A stretch of 64,000 nucleotides of DNA from Melastoma dodecandrum (Eukaryota > Streptophyta > Magnoliopsida > Myrtales > Melastomataceae). The position numbers and the translations under genes are program-made. Shown here piece after piece: positions 45,150-57,413 of this stretch. The stretch covers positions 1,736,001 through 1,800,000 of the forward strand of contig JARUPY010000434.1 of NCBI GenBank assembly GCA_029817715.1, given 5' to 3'. Each line of letters starts with the position of its first letter. Positions within the stretch are counted from its first letter, which is position 1. The notes beneath the pieces are model-generated. The model ran no database searches. It was not told the DNA's origin and saw nothing but the letters and a program-made list of their open reading frames with translations.

Positions 45150-47440
45150 CAAATGTCGTCGATCGAGCTGTTGATTTTTGCCAGCGGAAATGTTGTCAAT
45201 GGAGCAAACAGAGTTGTTTATAACAAAGGGACAATAAGAAGAATTCCCAAATTCGTGAATTACGATAGCTTCCAGTGAATTATATGAGATGTAATTGGTT
45301 TGCAATCAATCAGCAATGCCATTATAGATTGCACATAGGTATCCGGTTGTTGAGTTCAATAATGTTGATGTGAAGTATTATTTGGTGCATATTAAGACCG
45401 ATAAAGATGTGAGATTGCTGATAAAGTTTGTTCTCGCACATCCAAGATACATATAACAAGTATATGTTTTGGCTTTATATGATGTAACCGTGTCGATGGG
45501 GTGCAACATCTATTGTCAGTATATAAGTCTAGATGGTGGAGGCGGAACCTAATATAGAAGTGGTTCGTCGTATAGTTGTTGGGCGCCAAATTGAAAATGA
45601 TGAGGTAAAAGTGGAACGGTGTTCTTCGATCGGACAATGTTTTACTAGTCCAGTAGAAGTTGAGCGTCATATGGATGTTGGAATTAAAAATCAAATTGGG
45701 TTAGCGAAAGTAGAGAGGAGTTTTCCGATTGGAGAATGTTTTAATCGTTCGGTAGAAGATGAACACAATATCCATGATAATATTATAAATTCTGATGTAA
45801 ATGTCGATACTGACGATGAGTTGTTCAATGATGTCAATGTAGGTCATAGGATGTTAGATCATGAGAATTTCGACAATGCGATGATCATGGTAGTGGAATC
45901 GGGTAATGACTATGTCGAAGCCATAAGATTGGATTTGATGAGTATGATTTCTACTCAATTGCTCCTAGGAGTGACATTATTGATGAATTTTGTAGAGGAA
46001 TGAGATTCGGGGGGTAAGAAGGAACTCGTATATGCCTTGAACAATTTTCATATACCAAGACACTGCAATTATGAGGTTGTTAAATCTACTACAATATTGT
46101 GAAATTTTTGTTGTTCAGAATCTGATAAGGGTTATAAGTGGAGATTAAGGACGCTATAATGAGCATATGATGATGACTTTGAGGTGATAATAGTTAGACA
46201 ACCTCATACTTCTGTTTTCTTCGCAATGTTGTTAAGGAGAAGTATGGATACGAAGTCCCTAGGAGAAGGGTGTGGAATGCCAAAATAAATAAAATTTATA
46301 TGATATACGGCGATCGAGAGGAATGATACAATGAGTTGCATCATTTGTTAAATGTGGTTCATGATTTTAACCCCAATACTTACATTAATTTAGGGTGGTT
46401 AATACAAAGTTGGTGATTCACAGTTTGTATTTAAAGGGTAATCTGATGTTTTGGTCTGGCCGAAATAGCTTTTCGCTATTATCGCCTTGTAGTTAGCATT
46501 GACGACACATTTTTATATGGTAAATACAAGCATAAGTTATTAATTGCTTGTAGTTTAGGTAGAAATAATCATATCATTCTTCTCGCTTTTGCAAATGTTG
46601 CTGAAGAAATCTATCAGTCGTGGGGATGGTTTCTGAAATGAATGAAATGTTATGTTGTCGGCAATGAGTGTCAGGGCATATGTTTGATTACAGATAAGCA
46701 TTCTAGTATTCAAGTGGCGGTAAACAATGTGGAAGTAGGTTGGACGCCGCCATTTGCACATTGGAGGTTCTATTTACGTCATGTTGCTAGCAAATTCAAC
46801 ACGAGGTACAAGAATGTCCATGGCAAAAGAAGGTTTGCTATTGCTGCAAGGAAATATATGGCACTAATAATAAAGCAATATTTGCGTCATATATTGAAAA
46901 CTATTTTCGAGTCAGTAGATTTCTTTGATGAGATGGATAAGAGTCAATGAACTCTCGGTTTCGATGAGAACTATTGTTGGGGGTAATGACGACGAATTTA
47001 AACGAGCGTTAGTTAGGAAGACGTCTACAATTGTGTTGCATATTAGAATAACAAGAAAGATGAGGCTGATGTGGCGATAAATAGTGGAGAAAAATTCATT
47101 AAAGTTGTCATAGAACGTTTCAATAAGGGAATAAAGAAGGCTAGAAGTCATCAAGTCACACTTATGGATAGCAGTGATGGTACGTTGTGGTCACAAGTAG
47201 AGGAAAATATCCGACAAAGAACGTATTCATGCGACATAATAGGCGCTCGTGCAAAAAATGGCAAATATATCGGATTCCATGTTCACATGCGCTTGCTTAT
47301 TTCGCATTTGTGAACGTGGATGGGTTAGATAAGATAGACACTACAGTAATCAAAATGATGTATGCTCGTCTAAATGGGCATCGTTTGATTATAGAGAAGA
47401 TTAGGGTGAGTTTTCATTCCCAATCCAAACCATGAAAGGG
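45150..47440 (+). pseudogene. MuDR/MURA-type transposase, degenerate
   Basis: Plus strand, many stops and frame changes. In order: an N-terminal region starting ELLIFASGNVVNGANRVVYN (45170); an acidic section (45533-46003); the MuDR DNA-binding domain, GGKKELVYALNNFHIPRHCN and YKWRLRT (46010-46150); the DDE core with DDTFLYGKYKHKLLIACSLG (46510), DKHSSIQVAV (46695) and FYLRHVASKF (46770); and the SWIM zinc finger, WQIYRIPCSHALAYF (47250-47300). This is the standard domain order of plant Mutator transposases. It is non-functional. Confidence 0.8.
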
Positions 47441-47689
47441 CACGATTGGAGACCAAGATCTCTTGCATCCGTAATAAAATGGATGTGAGAGAACGCATAA
47501 TTAAGTTAACTTGTGGTGTATGCAAAAGAGATGTATATAATCGAAGTTGTCTAAATAAATAAATTGTAAAATTGGATACATTGATTATGAATAACACTGT
47601 TTGAAAATAATGAAATTCAATTTGTTTTTCGTTTTATTTTGTCTTCTTCATTTATTCATCATTTGAAATTTCTTGAATTTTGGATTGTA

Positions 47690-49595
47690 GAATGAAGCCC
47701 GGACCACAATTGAGGGAGGTCTTGCACTCTCAGGACACACATCGTTCTCCCGTGGTTTGGGACTCAGGATATGCACTGTCAATATAAATTACATTGTTCA
47801 CTTACTAATTTCTAGTTGTTTTATCATCCATTAATGAATATTATGTCTTATTTCTGCAGAATAATATATTGAAGTGTCGTCATCACGAAAACAGTGTGAA
47901 GAAAATTAGGCGAGACGCACGTAGGATATTTACCTCTAACAAGCTAGGTTTTATGGAGTTGTAAAACTGCCATTTATCTAGTTGGATCATGCTTTGATTA
48001 CTGTGTTTGTTGAGAGATGGCGTCCCGAGACACATATCCTCCATATTGCCAATAGAGAGATGACACTTACGTTCCAAGACGTTCAAATACAACTAGGACT
48101 ACCAATCGAGGGAAATGCTACTGTTTGGTACACCAGCATGGACTTTCGGGCAATTTCCAAGCATTTACTGGGGAAGGCTCCCCTCGATGGTGAGGATGAG
48201 GGCGGAAAGGGTGAGGATGAGTCAGTTGTCTTCCAGTTTTGATGTGCTGCATCCAGAAGCACTAGAGGAATTGATACGTATGCATACTCGGACATACATA
48301 TTGTAGCTGATCGACACGATGATTTTCCAAGATAGTTAGATAATTCGGTGCATCTTAAGTGGTTGTCATTGCTTGAGGATTTTGAATTGGCTTGTACTTA
48401 TAGTTTGGATCGGCATGTTTGGCGTGTTTGTATAGACAACTATGTTGAGCCTCCCAGAAAAAGGCATCACAGGTAGCAAGCTGCCAAGCATTGCTTTAGA
48501 CATGGGCGTGGGAATAGTTCCCACAATTGTCTCCCATTAGACGTCGGAGTAGGCACATCCAAGTCATTACTTTAGCAGCTAGATGGGGTGCGGATCTTGA
48601 CACAAAAACGATCGTCACATATGTGCTATCGGTTATTAGAGATGCTTTGGACAGACAGAGCCCTCAGCAAATATCTATAATTTCATTAACTTGACTGTGT
48701 AAATTTGTTAGCCTATATTTTACGTGTCCTTTCTTAGGTCATTTGGCATCCATACACGGAGGGCATCCTTGCCAAATTGCCGGAGTATTGCTTGGATGGT
48801 CAGGGCAGTTGGCGAGCTCGTGTTCCACTTCTGTGCTTTAGCATTTCGAATGACACATTCCTGATGAAGTCATTCGTCAATTTGTTGAAGAACAGTTGGT
48901 GCCTCAGAATGTCGATACTTATGCAAATCTTCACCAAATTGACGTGTGAGGAAAGCAGATGGATAATTGGTCACACATCCATAGTTGCTTCATCGCCTTA
49001 TGGCAAAAGAGATATAACCACATCGTCGATCTGCACTGGGATACTGGGTCGAACTACAGAAGATGGTACATGAATTACTCTCGTCCATTTTTATCGTATA
49101 CTGACATCATGTTGGGCCTAGTGGTGAGTATATAATCTATTGTCTTCACGGATTACAAAATTGTTAAACTAATATCAATTCTTTACAGACGCAGCACATG
49201 ACTGACATAAACGTTCGTGTGGAAAGAGATGACCTGTCAGAACTACGACACATAGCGGGTATTTCAGGATAGAGGTCGGGCTTCTTGATAGAATTTATCC
49301 CTATGCATTTGTATGGACGACATGAGGGGATAGAAGAGGTAGATACAAAGGAGGAGGAGCAACCGGAGGAGGTGGAGCAATTGGAAGAGGAGGAGCAAGA
49401 TAAACTGGAGGTGGATGAGGCTGACATGTTTGACATTGATCAACTTGTTATGCAATCGCAGGAGGATGAAGTGTACTCGTCTCTGGTACTTGATCCGACT
49501 CTTGTACATGCCTTTCTGACACCGTTTGCACATGTCTTTTCTTCATCCACTCTTGTAGCTCCAAGCAAGAGCAGAAAGGATCGACTACCATAGGT
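47690..49595 (+). pseudogene. Plant mobile domain (PMD) protein, degenerate
   Basis: Downstream of the transposase, same strand. It reads VFVERWRPETHILHI and REMTLTFQDVQIQLGLPIEG (47982-48115), the hallmark PMD block; then HLKWLSLLEDFE (48350); then GSWRARVPLLCFSI (48807) and matching pieces of the C-terminal PMD. The end (49285-49593) is an acidic, Glu-rich tail. Several frame changes and stops; introns are likely. PMD genes (MAIN/MAIL type) are known host genes and also ride inside Mutator-like and gypsy elements. Whether this copy was captured or belongs to the element is not decidable here. Confidence 0.65.
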
Positions 49596-49849
49596 GATGC
49601 GGATAACTCGCGGGTATCTTAGCTCATGCAATTTGAACGCCCGCCAGTTGAAAAATTTTACACACGCAAAAGAAGTTCTCGGCGAGGAAATTAAATGAAT
49701 TAGTTTGTAACAACTTTGGATGTCACCTTTGGATACTAGTTGAATTACTTTAGAATACTCCAATTGCTTGATGTTGTCATTATTGTGTAGTTGATGAATT
49801 ATAAATTACATGTGGCAAATCGACAGCTTAGTTTCTTATTTATTATAGA

Positions 49850-50262
49850 ACTAGGGGAGTCGATTTTACTAAGACTAACTCTCCTAGTGCCTCCAAGAAG
49901 TAGACATTACAAAAGCCGACTTTCTTAGGCAGGCACCAAAAAGTTTGATGTCGGACTGAAGACGGCCTCTGTAAGGCCGACTTCTTTTTTTTTCAATTCA
50001 CCCGTAGTCAGTCTTACAAAGAACAACTTCTATGAATCTATGGTTTCTTTTTTACCAAATTCAACGTTGTAAGACCAATATCATGTTCCCGCAATTGATG
50101 GTAAGAAGTCGGTCTTAAGGTTTAGGAATGACGATAACGGGCCTTACAAAAACCAATTTCCTTTTTTATTAAAGCCGGTCTTTGTAAGGCCAATTTTACT
50201 ACAATTAGTCACAAATTTCGAAACTCAATATCATATTTGACGAAATTGTTTACAGACTAACA
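49850..50262. repeat. Right terminal inverted repeat of the Mutator-like element
   Basis: Reverse complement of the left repeat, shorter by indels, with the same GTCGGCCT-type palindromes. It ends about 225 bases before the TATA box of the next pararetrovirus. Confidence 0.8.
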
Positions 50263-50479
50263 TTATGAACAAAACTCGAGAATTTACGTCATTTTATAGT
50301 TCATGGTTTGTGAGTGTGGTGAAAGTGGAATTTTATTTAATGAAAAAAAAAATTCTTCGACCAATTGGGCTGCCTAAAATCATTCCTCATATTTAAAATA
50401 AACAATTTACTATTATTATCAATAAATTTTTATTAAATAAAATCCAAATGTCTTTCTAGTAGTGACTTCTTTTAGTTTA

Positions 50480-50500
50480 TTAATTCTATATAAATCTTTT
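50480..50500 (+). promoter_or_regulatory. TATA box upstream of pararetrovirus 2
   Basis: ATTCTATATAAATCTT near 50483-50498 is a good TATA box about 55 bases upstream of the primer-binding site. It could be the viral promoter or part of an older LTR-like end; there is no matching direct repeat after the last ORF. Confidence 0.4.
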
Positions 50501-50548
50501 GTGTATCTTTATAATCCCTTCTGAGTTGTTAGCCGATCTTGTACCTCC

Positions 50549-50561
50549 TGGTATCAGAGCC
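50549..50561 (+). other. Pararetrovirus 2 primer-binding site
   Basis: TGGTATCAGAGCC, complementary to initiator tRNA-Met, just upstream of the movement-protein frame. Confidence 0.8.
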
Positions 50562-50604
50562 AAAGTACCCTCTTGTTTTCTTACTCTTTTTTCTGAGAGG
50601 GAGA

Positions 50605-51615
50605 GAGAGAGAGATTAAGAACCCTGCCAAAGGTTATTACCCTGACTCATCACCCAAGGACAACCCAGTAGTTTTAAGTGCTCCAGTTACTCTAAACTAC
50701 AGCCCTTCATTTCGCAAATCTACTTCATCTGGATTAGATTATTTGTATGAAATCTCTTACCAGGATATTTCAGACAACAACCAAATCTCCGACACCACCA
50801 TCCCTTTGCTCAATCCATATACCGCCTTCAGTAAACCATCAGCAAGTCCCATCAGACGAATAAGATCTCTTATTCGCCAACCTGCTTCTCAAGCTCTTGA
50901 ATACATTCAAGCCTGCAAATTCAATCAACATCATATTTTGGCTACACAGAGAGAGCAGTTTGTGTCTTTACAGCTACCCACGGACTTTCCTCGCCAATGG
51001 TCCCAGAAAGGTTATACGCACCTACATTTTGGAGCTATCAGATTAGCACTGACCTACCATGGCAGAAAAGGTTTACCAGTAACAGCCAGAATGGCTTTAC
51101 TGGACACAAGGTTTGTGGAATACCAGCATGCTTGCATAGGAACTGTTGAGACAATATTGAATGCAGGAACCGTCTTTATTACATTATATCATAACTTCTG
51201 CATGTCTTTACAAGACCCCAAGCTGCTAACAGCTTTGCAAGTACAGTTACAGATTGTAGGACCGCAACAGGATCCAAACTCTATTAAAGCAACCCTACAC
51301 TATCAGATGTCTTATCGTGTGCAAAATCATGCATTGGATCTTAAAGTCCATGATGATGCTAATGATGCTTTGATTATTACAGCTGACTATCATCATTCCA
51401 CTTATCCCACATGTTTGCATGTACCCAGGCAAATTTATAGGAATGAGCTAATCAAACTCCTTCCAGAAAAGTGGGTGACGAATTATGAACAACTACAGCA
51501 GCATGCCAAACCAATTCAGTCCACAGAATCCAGATTCATCAAAGAAAAAAATGATCGGTTACGATCAAGTTTGACAGGTCCCACGAGAAAGATCCAGCTA
51601 CATCATCCATATTCC
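50605..51615 (+). pseudogene. Pararetrovirus 2 movement protein
   Basis: An open frame enters from upstream of the primer site. No in-frame ATG precedes the domain, so the start codon is lost or another was used. The 30K-superfamily core lies at about 50990-51350: QKGYTHLHFGAIRLALTYHG, LPVTARMALLDTRF with the conserved LLD, HACIGTVETILNAGTVFITL and YQMSYRVQNHALDL. After about 51610 the frame changes and the frame downstream carries FDGQGKVAYHI and an Asp/Ser-rich stretch. The protein would move virus through plasmodesmata. Confidence 0.75.
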
Positions 51616-51620
51616 CAACG

Positions 51621-53676
51621 ATGTTCATGGTCCAATCAGTCCCACGGCGTAAGAAACCCGAGTTTCTTAACACCATTATTCATTCTTTTGATGGACAGGG
51701 AAAAGTTGCTTACCATATCAGAGATCCTCATACTGACCATTGTTATTGGGATATATGTGACTCACGTATTTGTGGATGTGAGTATGATTACATTGACAAT
51801 GACGATAATACTCCACCTTCAAGAAGAAAGAGGTCAGGATATCGACCAAAGAATCTTCCTGACTCCGACAGTGACAGTGATGATGACAATTCACCCGCAC
51901 CAAAGAAAGATGATAGGGATGATGAACCGAGTAGCCCTCCAGTAATCACAGTCACCGCAAAGCAAGAAAGCTATGGAGACTGGCAATTCTTGATGGACAT
52001 GGCCAAAACGAAGAGTCCACCAAAACAACCATCAAAGGTATTACCTTGCTACAAGAATGTTCTTAAATGGCAAAAGAAAAATCCATCTCAGCAGGTAATC
52101 CCAGTATGCCAAGAAGAACCTACTCCAACATTGGTAGAGCCACCAGTATTTCGTGCCAACAGTACAAAAGGAACCGGTAACTGCACCAGTTCCAGTACTA
52201 AGTCCACAAGTCACTTCATGTGCTCAAGAAGTTCCTAAGATGGCACATATCCCTATAGTATCAATACCCACCATAATGATGATGAGTAACACAGGTTTTA
52301 ACTTTCCTCCTGTTGATGAACACACTACTGATAACATTCGATATTCTTCAAAGATTCCTGTGCCTACAGAAGTTGACAGGAATGGACATCCAGCACGCAA
52401 TAGTGTTGCTGAAATAGTCCTCAACTGGCAAAGCCAGAATGCACTAGCTCAGAATTCAGCATTAACTACTTTTTGTCATAAGATTAACTCTGTGCAGGAT
52501 CTGTTGAAAGGGTCAGAAAAGCGCCTGAATGAAAAGTTAGACACTCAGCATAGTAAAACCCATGAGGTATTACAGACTTTACAGAAAATGTTAGATAAAT
52601 TTGAAAGAGGAATATTCCCCTCGTATTTTAGATCTGACCCAGATGCTGAGATTGTTAATCTCAAAAGACAAATTAAGATGATTGAAGACAAACAGGTAGA
52701 AATTTCTGAGAAGCCAAATATATCAGACTTTTTTAATTTTGGAAGGCCCAGAACTAACCACCCAGATTATTTGAATCTAGAAAGGCCTAAACCATACAAT
52801 TCTGACTTTTTGGACTTTGGAAAACCATATATGCAGTCTACTTCCCAAGTGCAGGAAACCATGCACCCCATTTTTGGAAGAACAGGGAAAAAAGACCCAG
52901 CTGAATTGAGATATCTAATACGATACCAAAGACGTAAAGACAGAAAACGAGAAGAGATTCGTGAAGGTAAAAAGAAACAGGAAAGCTCCTCTGAGAAAAG
53001 GCCTTCATCGAAACACAGATCTTCAAAATACAGATCTCCTAGTTCAAGTCCAACTTCCCCAACACCTCCAACTCCTTAGCTGATGATCAAAGAAAATGAG
53101 TATCAATCAAAGGAGAATAAAGAAATGCCAAGCAAGGAAAACCCACATGTTTCTGTCCCTAAATGGGTAACATCATCCCTTGCTTCAGTCTCATTAAATG
53201 ATTCAAATGATTCCATACCATCTGAGAATTACACAGAACCAGAATCTAGTGATAATATTTCAATAGATGAAAAGGATTCTACTATTGGTTATTACTTTGA
53301 GAATTCTCCACATATTCTTATGGCAGAAAATCTCAGTACAGAAGGAGAGAGTCAATCAGATGATTATACCTCAGATGAAGATTCATTAGAACAGTCAGAA
53401 CAGGTACCTCAGATTTTTATGACTGACAGAGGTAACCAAGGTCCCATAATTGATGAACCGATTGATGAAAGTTTTTCAGATCAGTCAGCAGAAAGACAAA
53501 GGCCTCGGTTGAGAACGAATGAAGGAATTACAAACCTTAAGTTTACTTTTGATGACATTCCTTATACGAAATGGCCCCAGCGTATTCAGGATTTCTACGC
53601 TTGGTGTCTGCACAAGAAATTAATAGTTTTTAATACATCTAACATTCTTGCAGACTTAACTTCCAGATTTACATGA
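51621..53676 (+). pseudogene. Pararetrovirus 2 linker and coat-protein N-terminal region
   Basis: Three open pieces: 51621-52238, 52153-53079 and 53083-53676. The first two differ in frame; the last two are in the same frame, separated by a single TAG at 53077-53079. It is rich in Ser, Asp, Pro and Lys, mostly disordered, with a coiled-coil part (EIVNLKRQIKMIEDKQVEIS, near 52650). Short repeats of F/Y-N-x-D-F/Y-L-x-F-x-x-P type appear at about 52725-52830. It ends with YTKWPQRIQDFYAWCLHKK and SNILADLTSRFT, the start of the coat-protein core, then TGA at 53674-53676. Confidence 0.6.
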
Positions 53677-54700
53677 ACACTCCTACTTTGGTGGAGTTTG
53701 TTTCCAAAATCGAATCAAGTACAGATGATGAGCGTACCCCTACAAGAATTTATGGGTAATCTTTATACTCATTTTATTTGAAGTCCTACTAATATTTTAG
53801 AAGAAAAGAGGATAGAGTTTTTTCATAGAAGATGTTGTTCATACAAACTCAGAGATTTTGATAGACACTATCAAAGGCTTTTACACTTGTTCATACATCT
53901 TGGGGGTGACAATTCTCTAAAGCCAGTATTTTTATCTTCCATACTTTCTTCGATATCTTCAATAGTAGAGAAAAGTTTGACTACCAAGTATTTGAAAATT
54001 ACTGATCTTACAATAGGACAGATATAACAGGAAATCCATTTAGGTCTCAATGAGTTATGTCAAAAAAAAGAGATCATTCAAGGATTCCAGAAACAAGACA
54101 AGTGGCTTGACACAGTTTGTCAGATCAAGTCATCCAGGTACAAAATTAAATGTACAAGACATGACTTATGTGATTGTTCTGGAATTACGGGTCCCAAGCC
54201 CACAAGGCATAAATTCATTACAAGGAAACCGAAACAACAAAGTGAAAGGTTTCGTCAGAGAACAAGGCAATTCAGAACTTCCCTTAGGCGTTGGAAACGC
54301 TATCTGAGGATAAAGTGAAAGAGAAATCCTCATAGGAAGTCCTCTAGATGTTTCATTTACAACAAAAAAGGTCATTTTGTAAAAAGCTGTCCAAAAGGAC
54401 AAAGGAAATTAGTTGCTCAAATTGAGAAATTCTCTAGTGTTTCACTACATGATGATGATGTTGAATCAGTTTTCTCTTTTGATGATGAACCATCTTCACA
54501 AACAGTTTGTTGTCTTGAAGGATACATGGACTCATAACAAACAGGTTCAGAAGGAAAGTCGTCTACATCCTCATCAGAAAAAGAAAGCAGACGGATATGT
54601 ACCATTAGTGCATACCCTGAATTTCCGTTCTTCATATGGCAGGAAGGTTCCATCCAATGGGTCAACCACAGAACTCAGATAGAGTTCTAAACAGACCAAG
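53677..54700 (+). pseudogene. Pararetrovirus 2 coat-protein core and zinc knuckle
   Basis: The frame continues after the TGA with a Trp-Trp motif, EEKRIEFFHRRCCSYKLRDF, HYQRLLHLFIHLGG and LGLNELCQKK, interrupted by further TGA/TAA codons near 53779 and 54025. A basic Arg/Lys stretch precedes a zinc knuckle at 54345-54395, CFIYNKKGHFVKSC, in which the second Cys is Tyr. A Ser/Asp-rich tail follows. Order and knuckle match a caulimovirid coat protein. Confidence 0.6.
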
Positions 54701-54779
54701 AAAATCCCACTGATAGCCGCCTTACAATTTTCTCCTCATATAAAGGTATAAATATACTTTTCAAAGTATCACAGGCCTA

Positions 54780-55335
54780 AATAGCTTTTATTGACACAAG
54801 AGCTTCTAAAAGTATGATCAATCCGAAAATAGTGCCTCCTGAATTCCTAGTACCTGAAGAGAGAACTTTCATGGCCACATCCGGTGAACTATTCTACACT
54901 CACCAGAAGACTAAGTCTTTGAAAGTCATGATATTTCCCACATTCATTATCAAGACTTGTTTGATTGCCACTAACCTTCCAGGAAGAGATCTAGTTTTAG
55001 GTTGGGATCTCTTACAGAAAATAGAAGATTTCAGAATTTTGGCTACAGGAATCAGATACAAGGGAAATTTTAAGCCCTTCACAACGATCACAAGGATGTA
55101 TTCCATAGAGCCAGTTGAAAAGGTACGTAACTTGTTTCAGTCATCCTTTGCAGAAAATCACACTGAATTTCTGCAGAAATACCCAAATCCTCTATGGCAA
55201 AATCCAGACTTCTTCACCAGATTGCCATTCAAGCAGAACGAGGATATCAATCCTACCAAGGCAAGTCACCCTGGTATGAAACCTACTGACTCCTATTTGG
55301 CCAGAGAAGAATGCATGTCTTTATTGCAACAATGA
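54780..55335 (+). pseudogene. Pararetrovirus 2 aspartic protease
   Basis: AFIDTRASKSMINPKIVPPE begins the domain. The catalytic D-T-G-A-S has Arg in place of Gly. TNLPGRDLVLGWDLL is the conserved second block of retroviral-type proteases. The frame ends at a TGA at 55333-55335, after LAREECMSLLQQ, and the RT continues beyond it. Confidence 0.65.
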
Positions 55336-56560
55336 CTTGTTGAGTATTCCAACTCACAATGGGCATGTGAAGCATTCTATATGAACAAAAGATTGGAGCA
55401 AGCTAGAGGAAAAAAGATACTAGTTATAAACAATCAGCCTATAAATCACTTTTTACAGGATGACAAGTTCCCACTACCTAACAAGACAGCTTTGTTTTCA
55501 TCCTTAGCCAAAGTCAAGGTATTCTCTAAGTTTGATCTTAAGAGCGGATTTTGGCAGTTAGGTATCCATCCTAATGACAGATGGAAGACAAGATTTTGCA
55601 CCCCTGATGGACATTTTCAATGGACAGTATTACCATTTGGTTTGAAAACTGCACCCTCATTATTCCAGAAAGCAATGACTCGTATTTTTTTGCCTATACA
55701 GTCCTCAGTTTTGATTTACATTGATGACATCTTACTATTCAGTACCGATAATGAATCTCATGAGAATCTGCTGAAACAATTTGCTGAGATACTTCAAAAG
55801 TATGGAATAATGCTCTCAGAGAGAAAGGTGAAACTATTTGAAACTTCAATTGAATTTCTTGGCATGAGACTTTCAGATGGAAAGTACGACCCTGGACCAC
55901 ATATTGCCCAAGAACTGCTGAAGTTCCAAGACACTCCTCTAACCGTCAAACAGGTTCAACAATTTTTGGGAATTGTGAATTATTTGAGAGATTTTGTGCC
56001 TAAAATCAGCAGGTATACAAGTCCTCTTGAAGCCCAACTAAAGAAAGGTACTCAACCTTGTGGACCAGCCCAAACAGAAGCAGTTTAGTATCTAAAGACA
56101 CAGCTACAATTGCTACCACCATTACAAATTCCTTCAGATGGCATTCGAGTTCTACAAACAGATGCTAGTGACCTTTACTGGGGAGCAATCTTATTGGAAG
56201 AAAAAGAAGGTAAAAGGCATATTTGTGCATATAAATCAGGAAAATTCAACCGGCAGAACAGCATTACCATTCCACCATTAAAGAGATTTTGGCAGTCAAG
56301 AATGGTATAAAGAAATTTGAATTTCATTTGGTCGGATATCATTTTATTATTGAAAGTGATTTATCTTCGTTCAGCTCAATGCTAACCTTCAGGCAAAAGA
56401 ATATACCCAATGCACAACTGCTAAGATTAGCAGAGTGGTTTTCACAGTATTCCTTCACTGTAAGACACATCAAAGGTACTTCTAATGTAGTAGCGGATTT
56501 CTTATCCAGACCTTTTGATATTGCACAGCATACACTGTTAGAATACCCTAGGTTATAGGC
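55336..56560 (+). pseudogene. Pararetrovirus 2 reverse transcriptase and RNase H
   Basis: RT: KILVINNQPINHFLQDDKFP (the first aspartate-bearing block is altered), FSKFDLKSGFWQLGI, PFGLKTAPSLFQKAM and an intact catalytic core, LIYIDDILLFS, at 55715-55745. Next come LGIVNYLRDFVPK and a TAG at 56086-56088. RNase H: LQTDASDLYWGAILLEEK, then a frame change near 56290, ILAVKNGIKKFEFHLVG and NVVADFLSRPFD. The order and motifs are those of caulimovirid Pol. Confidence 0.8.
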
Positions 56561-56561
56561 A

Positions 56562-57413
56562 ATGATCACATCAAAGGTATTTCAGCCACAGGATTGCCAT
56601 GTGCTACCTCCAGAAGTTACCAGCCATGATCAGATTGATATGGTTTTATCCAGAGCTTCGCAGATGATGAAAAAATACTTGGTACAGCTATTTTCAAAGC
56701 ATGGACAGATGTTCTTTCCTACAGATGGAATGCATCCAAGATACCCCTTTCTACAAGCCATCCCAGTCCATCCATTTGATATTTTTCCCAAAGAGCTAAA
56801 ATGGTTTTTTTGGTATTTCTTTCATGCTCATACAGTTGCTTTGGAATTCCCGACAAAAGAAATATTGGAATACTTACATTATTTGGGAAATCTCCAGACC
56901 TATGTTCCTTATGGAAAGACATATAATTATCTGGCAGAGATATTATCTTGGTTTGCACCACTAACCCAGTGGAAAAATTGGTTTGAAATTCACGAGAATA
57001 AATTTTCAAAATATCCTGGACTCAAGGTTTATTCAACTTATTTATTTCGCGGACATTGGCACTATGACACAGAGTTGCAAGCATTAGTTGCCATAAATAC
57101 AGTTGATGATTTTGCATGTCTAACCTCACTCTTTAACATTTTGTATCGAGGACAGTTTTTCTGAGTGGGAAGATTCTTTAGCCAGCAAAGAGCTTTTAAA
57201 GCATAAGTTATGGAGAGAAAATGGAGTTCATTATTTGACCCACGAAGAAATCTTACAATCCCGGATTCAAGAGAAATATCCAAATCATGTCTACGAACTT
57301 CAGTGTGCACTTCACCACTATTCACAAAATCGGATCAATTGGGATAAATTGGCCCAAGAATTCTTAAGGACGATTGATCTAGAAGATGAAAGCCCAGTAA
57401 CGTATCAATTGTA
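56562..57413 (+). pseudogene. Pararetrovirus 2 C-terminal domain of unknown function
   Basis: Directly after RNase H. Open from 56562 to 57164, then after one frame change to a TAA at 57411-57413. Aromatic-rich, with PFDIFPKELKWFFWYFFHAH, ILSWFAPLTQWKNWFEIHEN and WRENGVHYLTHEEI. I recall similar C-terminal extensions in plant-genome polyprotein entries but cannot name a function. Trp/Phe/Tyr spacing suggests a folded domain, not a linker. Confidence 0.5.

Larger units (their letters stand above)
44270..50262 (+). mobile_element. Mutator-like element with transposase and plant mobile domain gene
   Basis: Long terminal inverted repeats (44270-44765 and 49850-50262) flank about 5 kb that holds a decayed MuDR-type transposase (45150-47440) and a decayed plant-mobile-domain gene (about 47700-49595), both on the plus strand. 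The repeats align across their length, with many differences, sharing blocks such as AATGTTAGTCTGTAAA, GACTACGGG and TTTGGTG-CTGCCTAA. Outer tips and the target duplication were not resolved; the true ends may lie up to about 60 bp further out. Confidence 0.75.
50487..57413 (+). mobile_element. Endogenous pararetrovirus 2 (florendovirus/petuvirus-like)
   Basis: About 6.9 kb. After a tRNA-Met primer site the frame order is movement protein, coat protein with zinc knuckle, protease, RT, RNase H and a C-terminal domain, all on the plus strand and apparently once a single long frame. This order fits florendoviruses or petuvirus-like caulimovirids. No integrase and no LTR pair. It shares no obvious sequence with pararetrovirus 1 and is more decayed, with frame changes or stops in nearly every domain. 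Genus is inferred from gene order only. Confidence 0.7.

Noticed and set aside
45533..46003. 156-codon open frame as a separate host gene
   Set aside because: It is acidic, lies between the N-terminal and MuDR domains in the same direction, and matches the usual acidic section of Mutator transposases; part of the transposase.
44270..50262. The GTCGGCC repeats as a CRISPR-like array
   Set aside because: The units are degenerate palindromes with uneven spacing inside inverted terminal repeats of a plant transposon; there are no cas genes and the DNA is eukaryotic.
1069..50561. TGGTATCAGAGC strings at 1074-1085 (minus), 26539, 37307 and 50549 as tRNA gene pieces
   Set aside because: Each sits at an LTR edge or viral leader and is only the 12-15 bases complementary to the tRNA 3' end; there is no cloverleaf. 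They are primer-binding sites.
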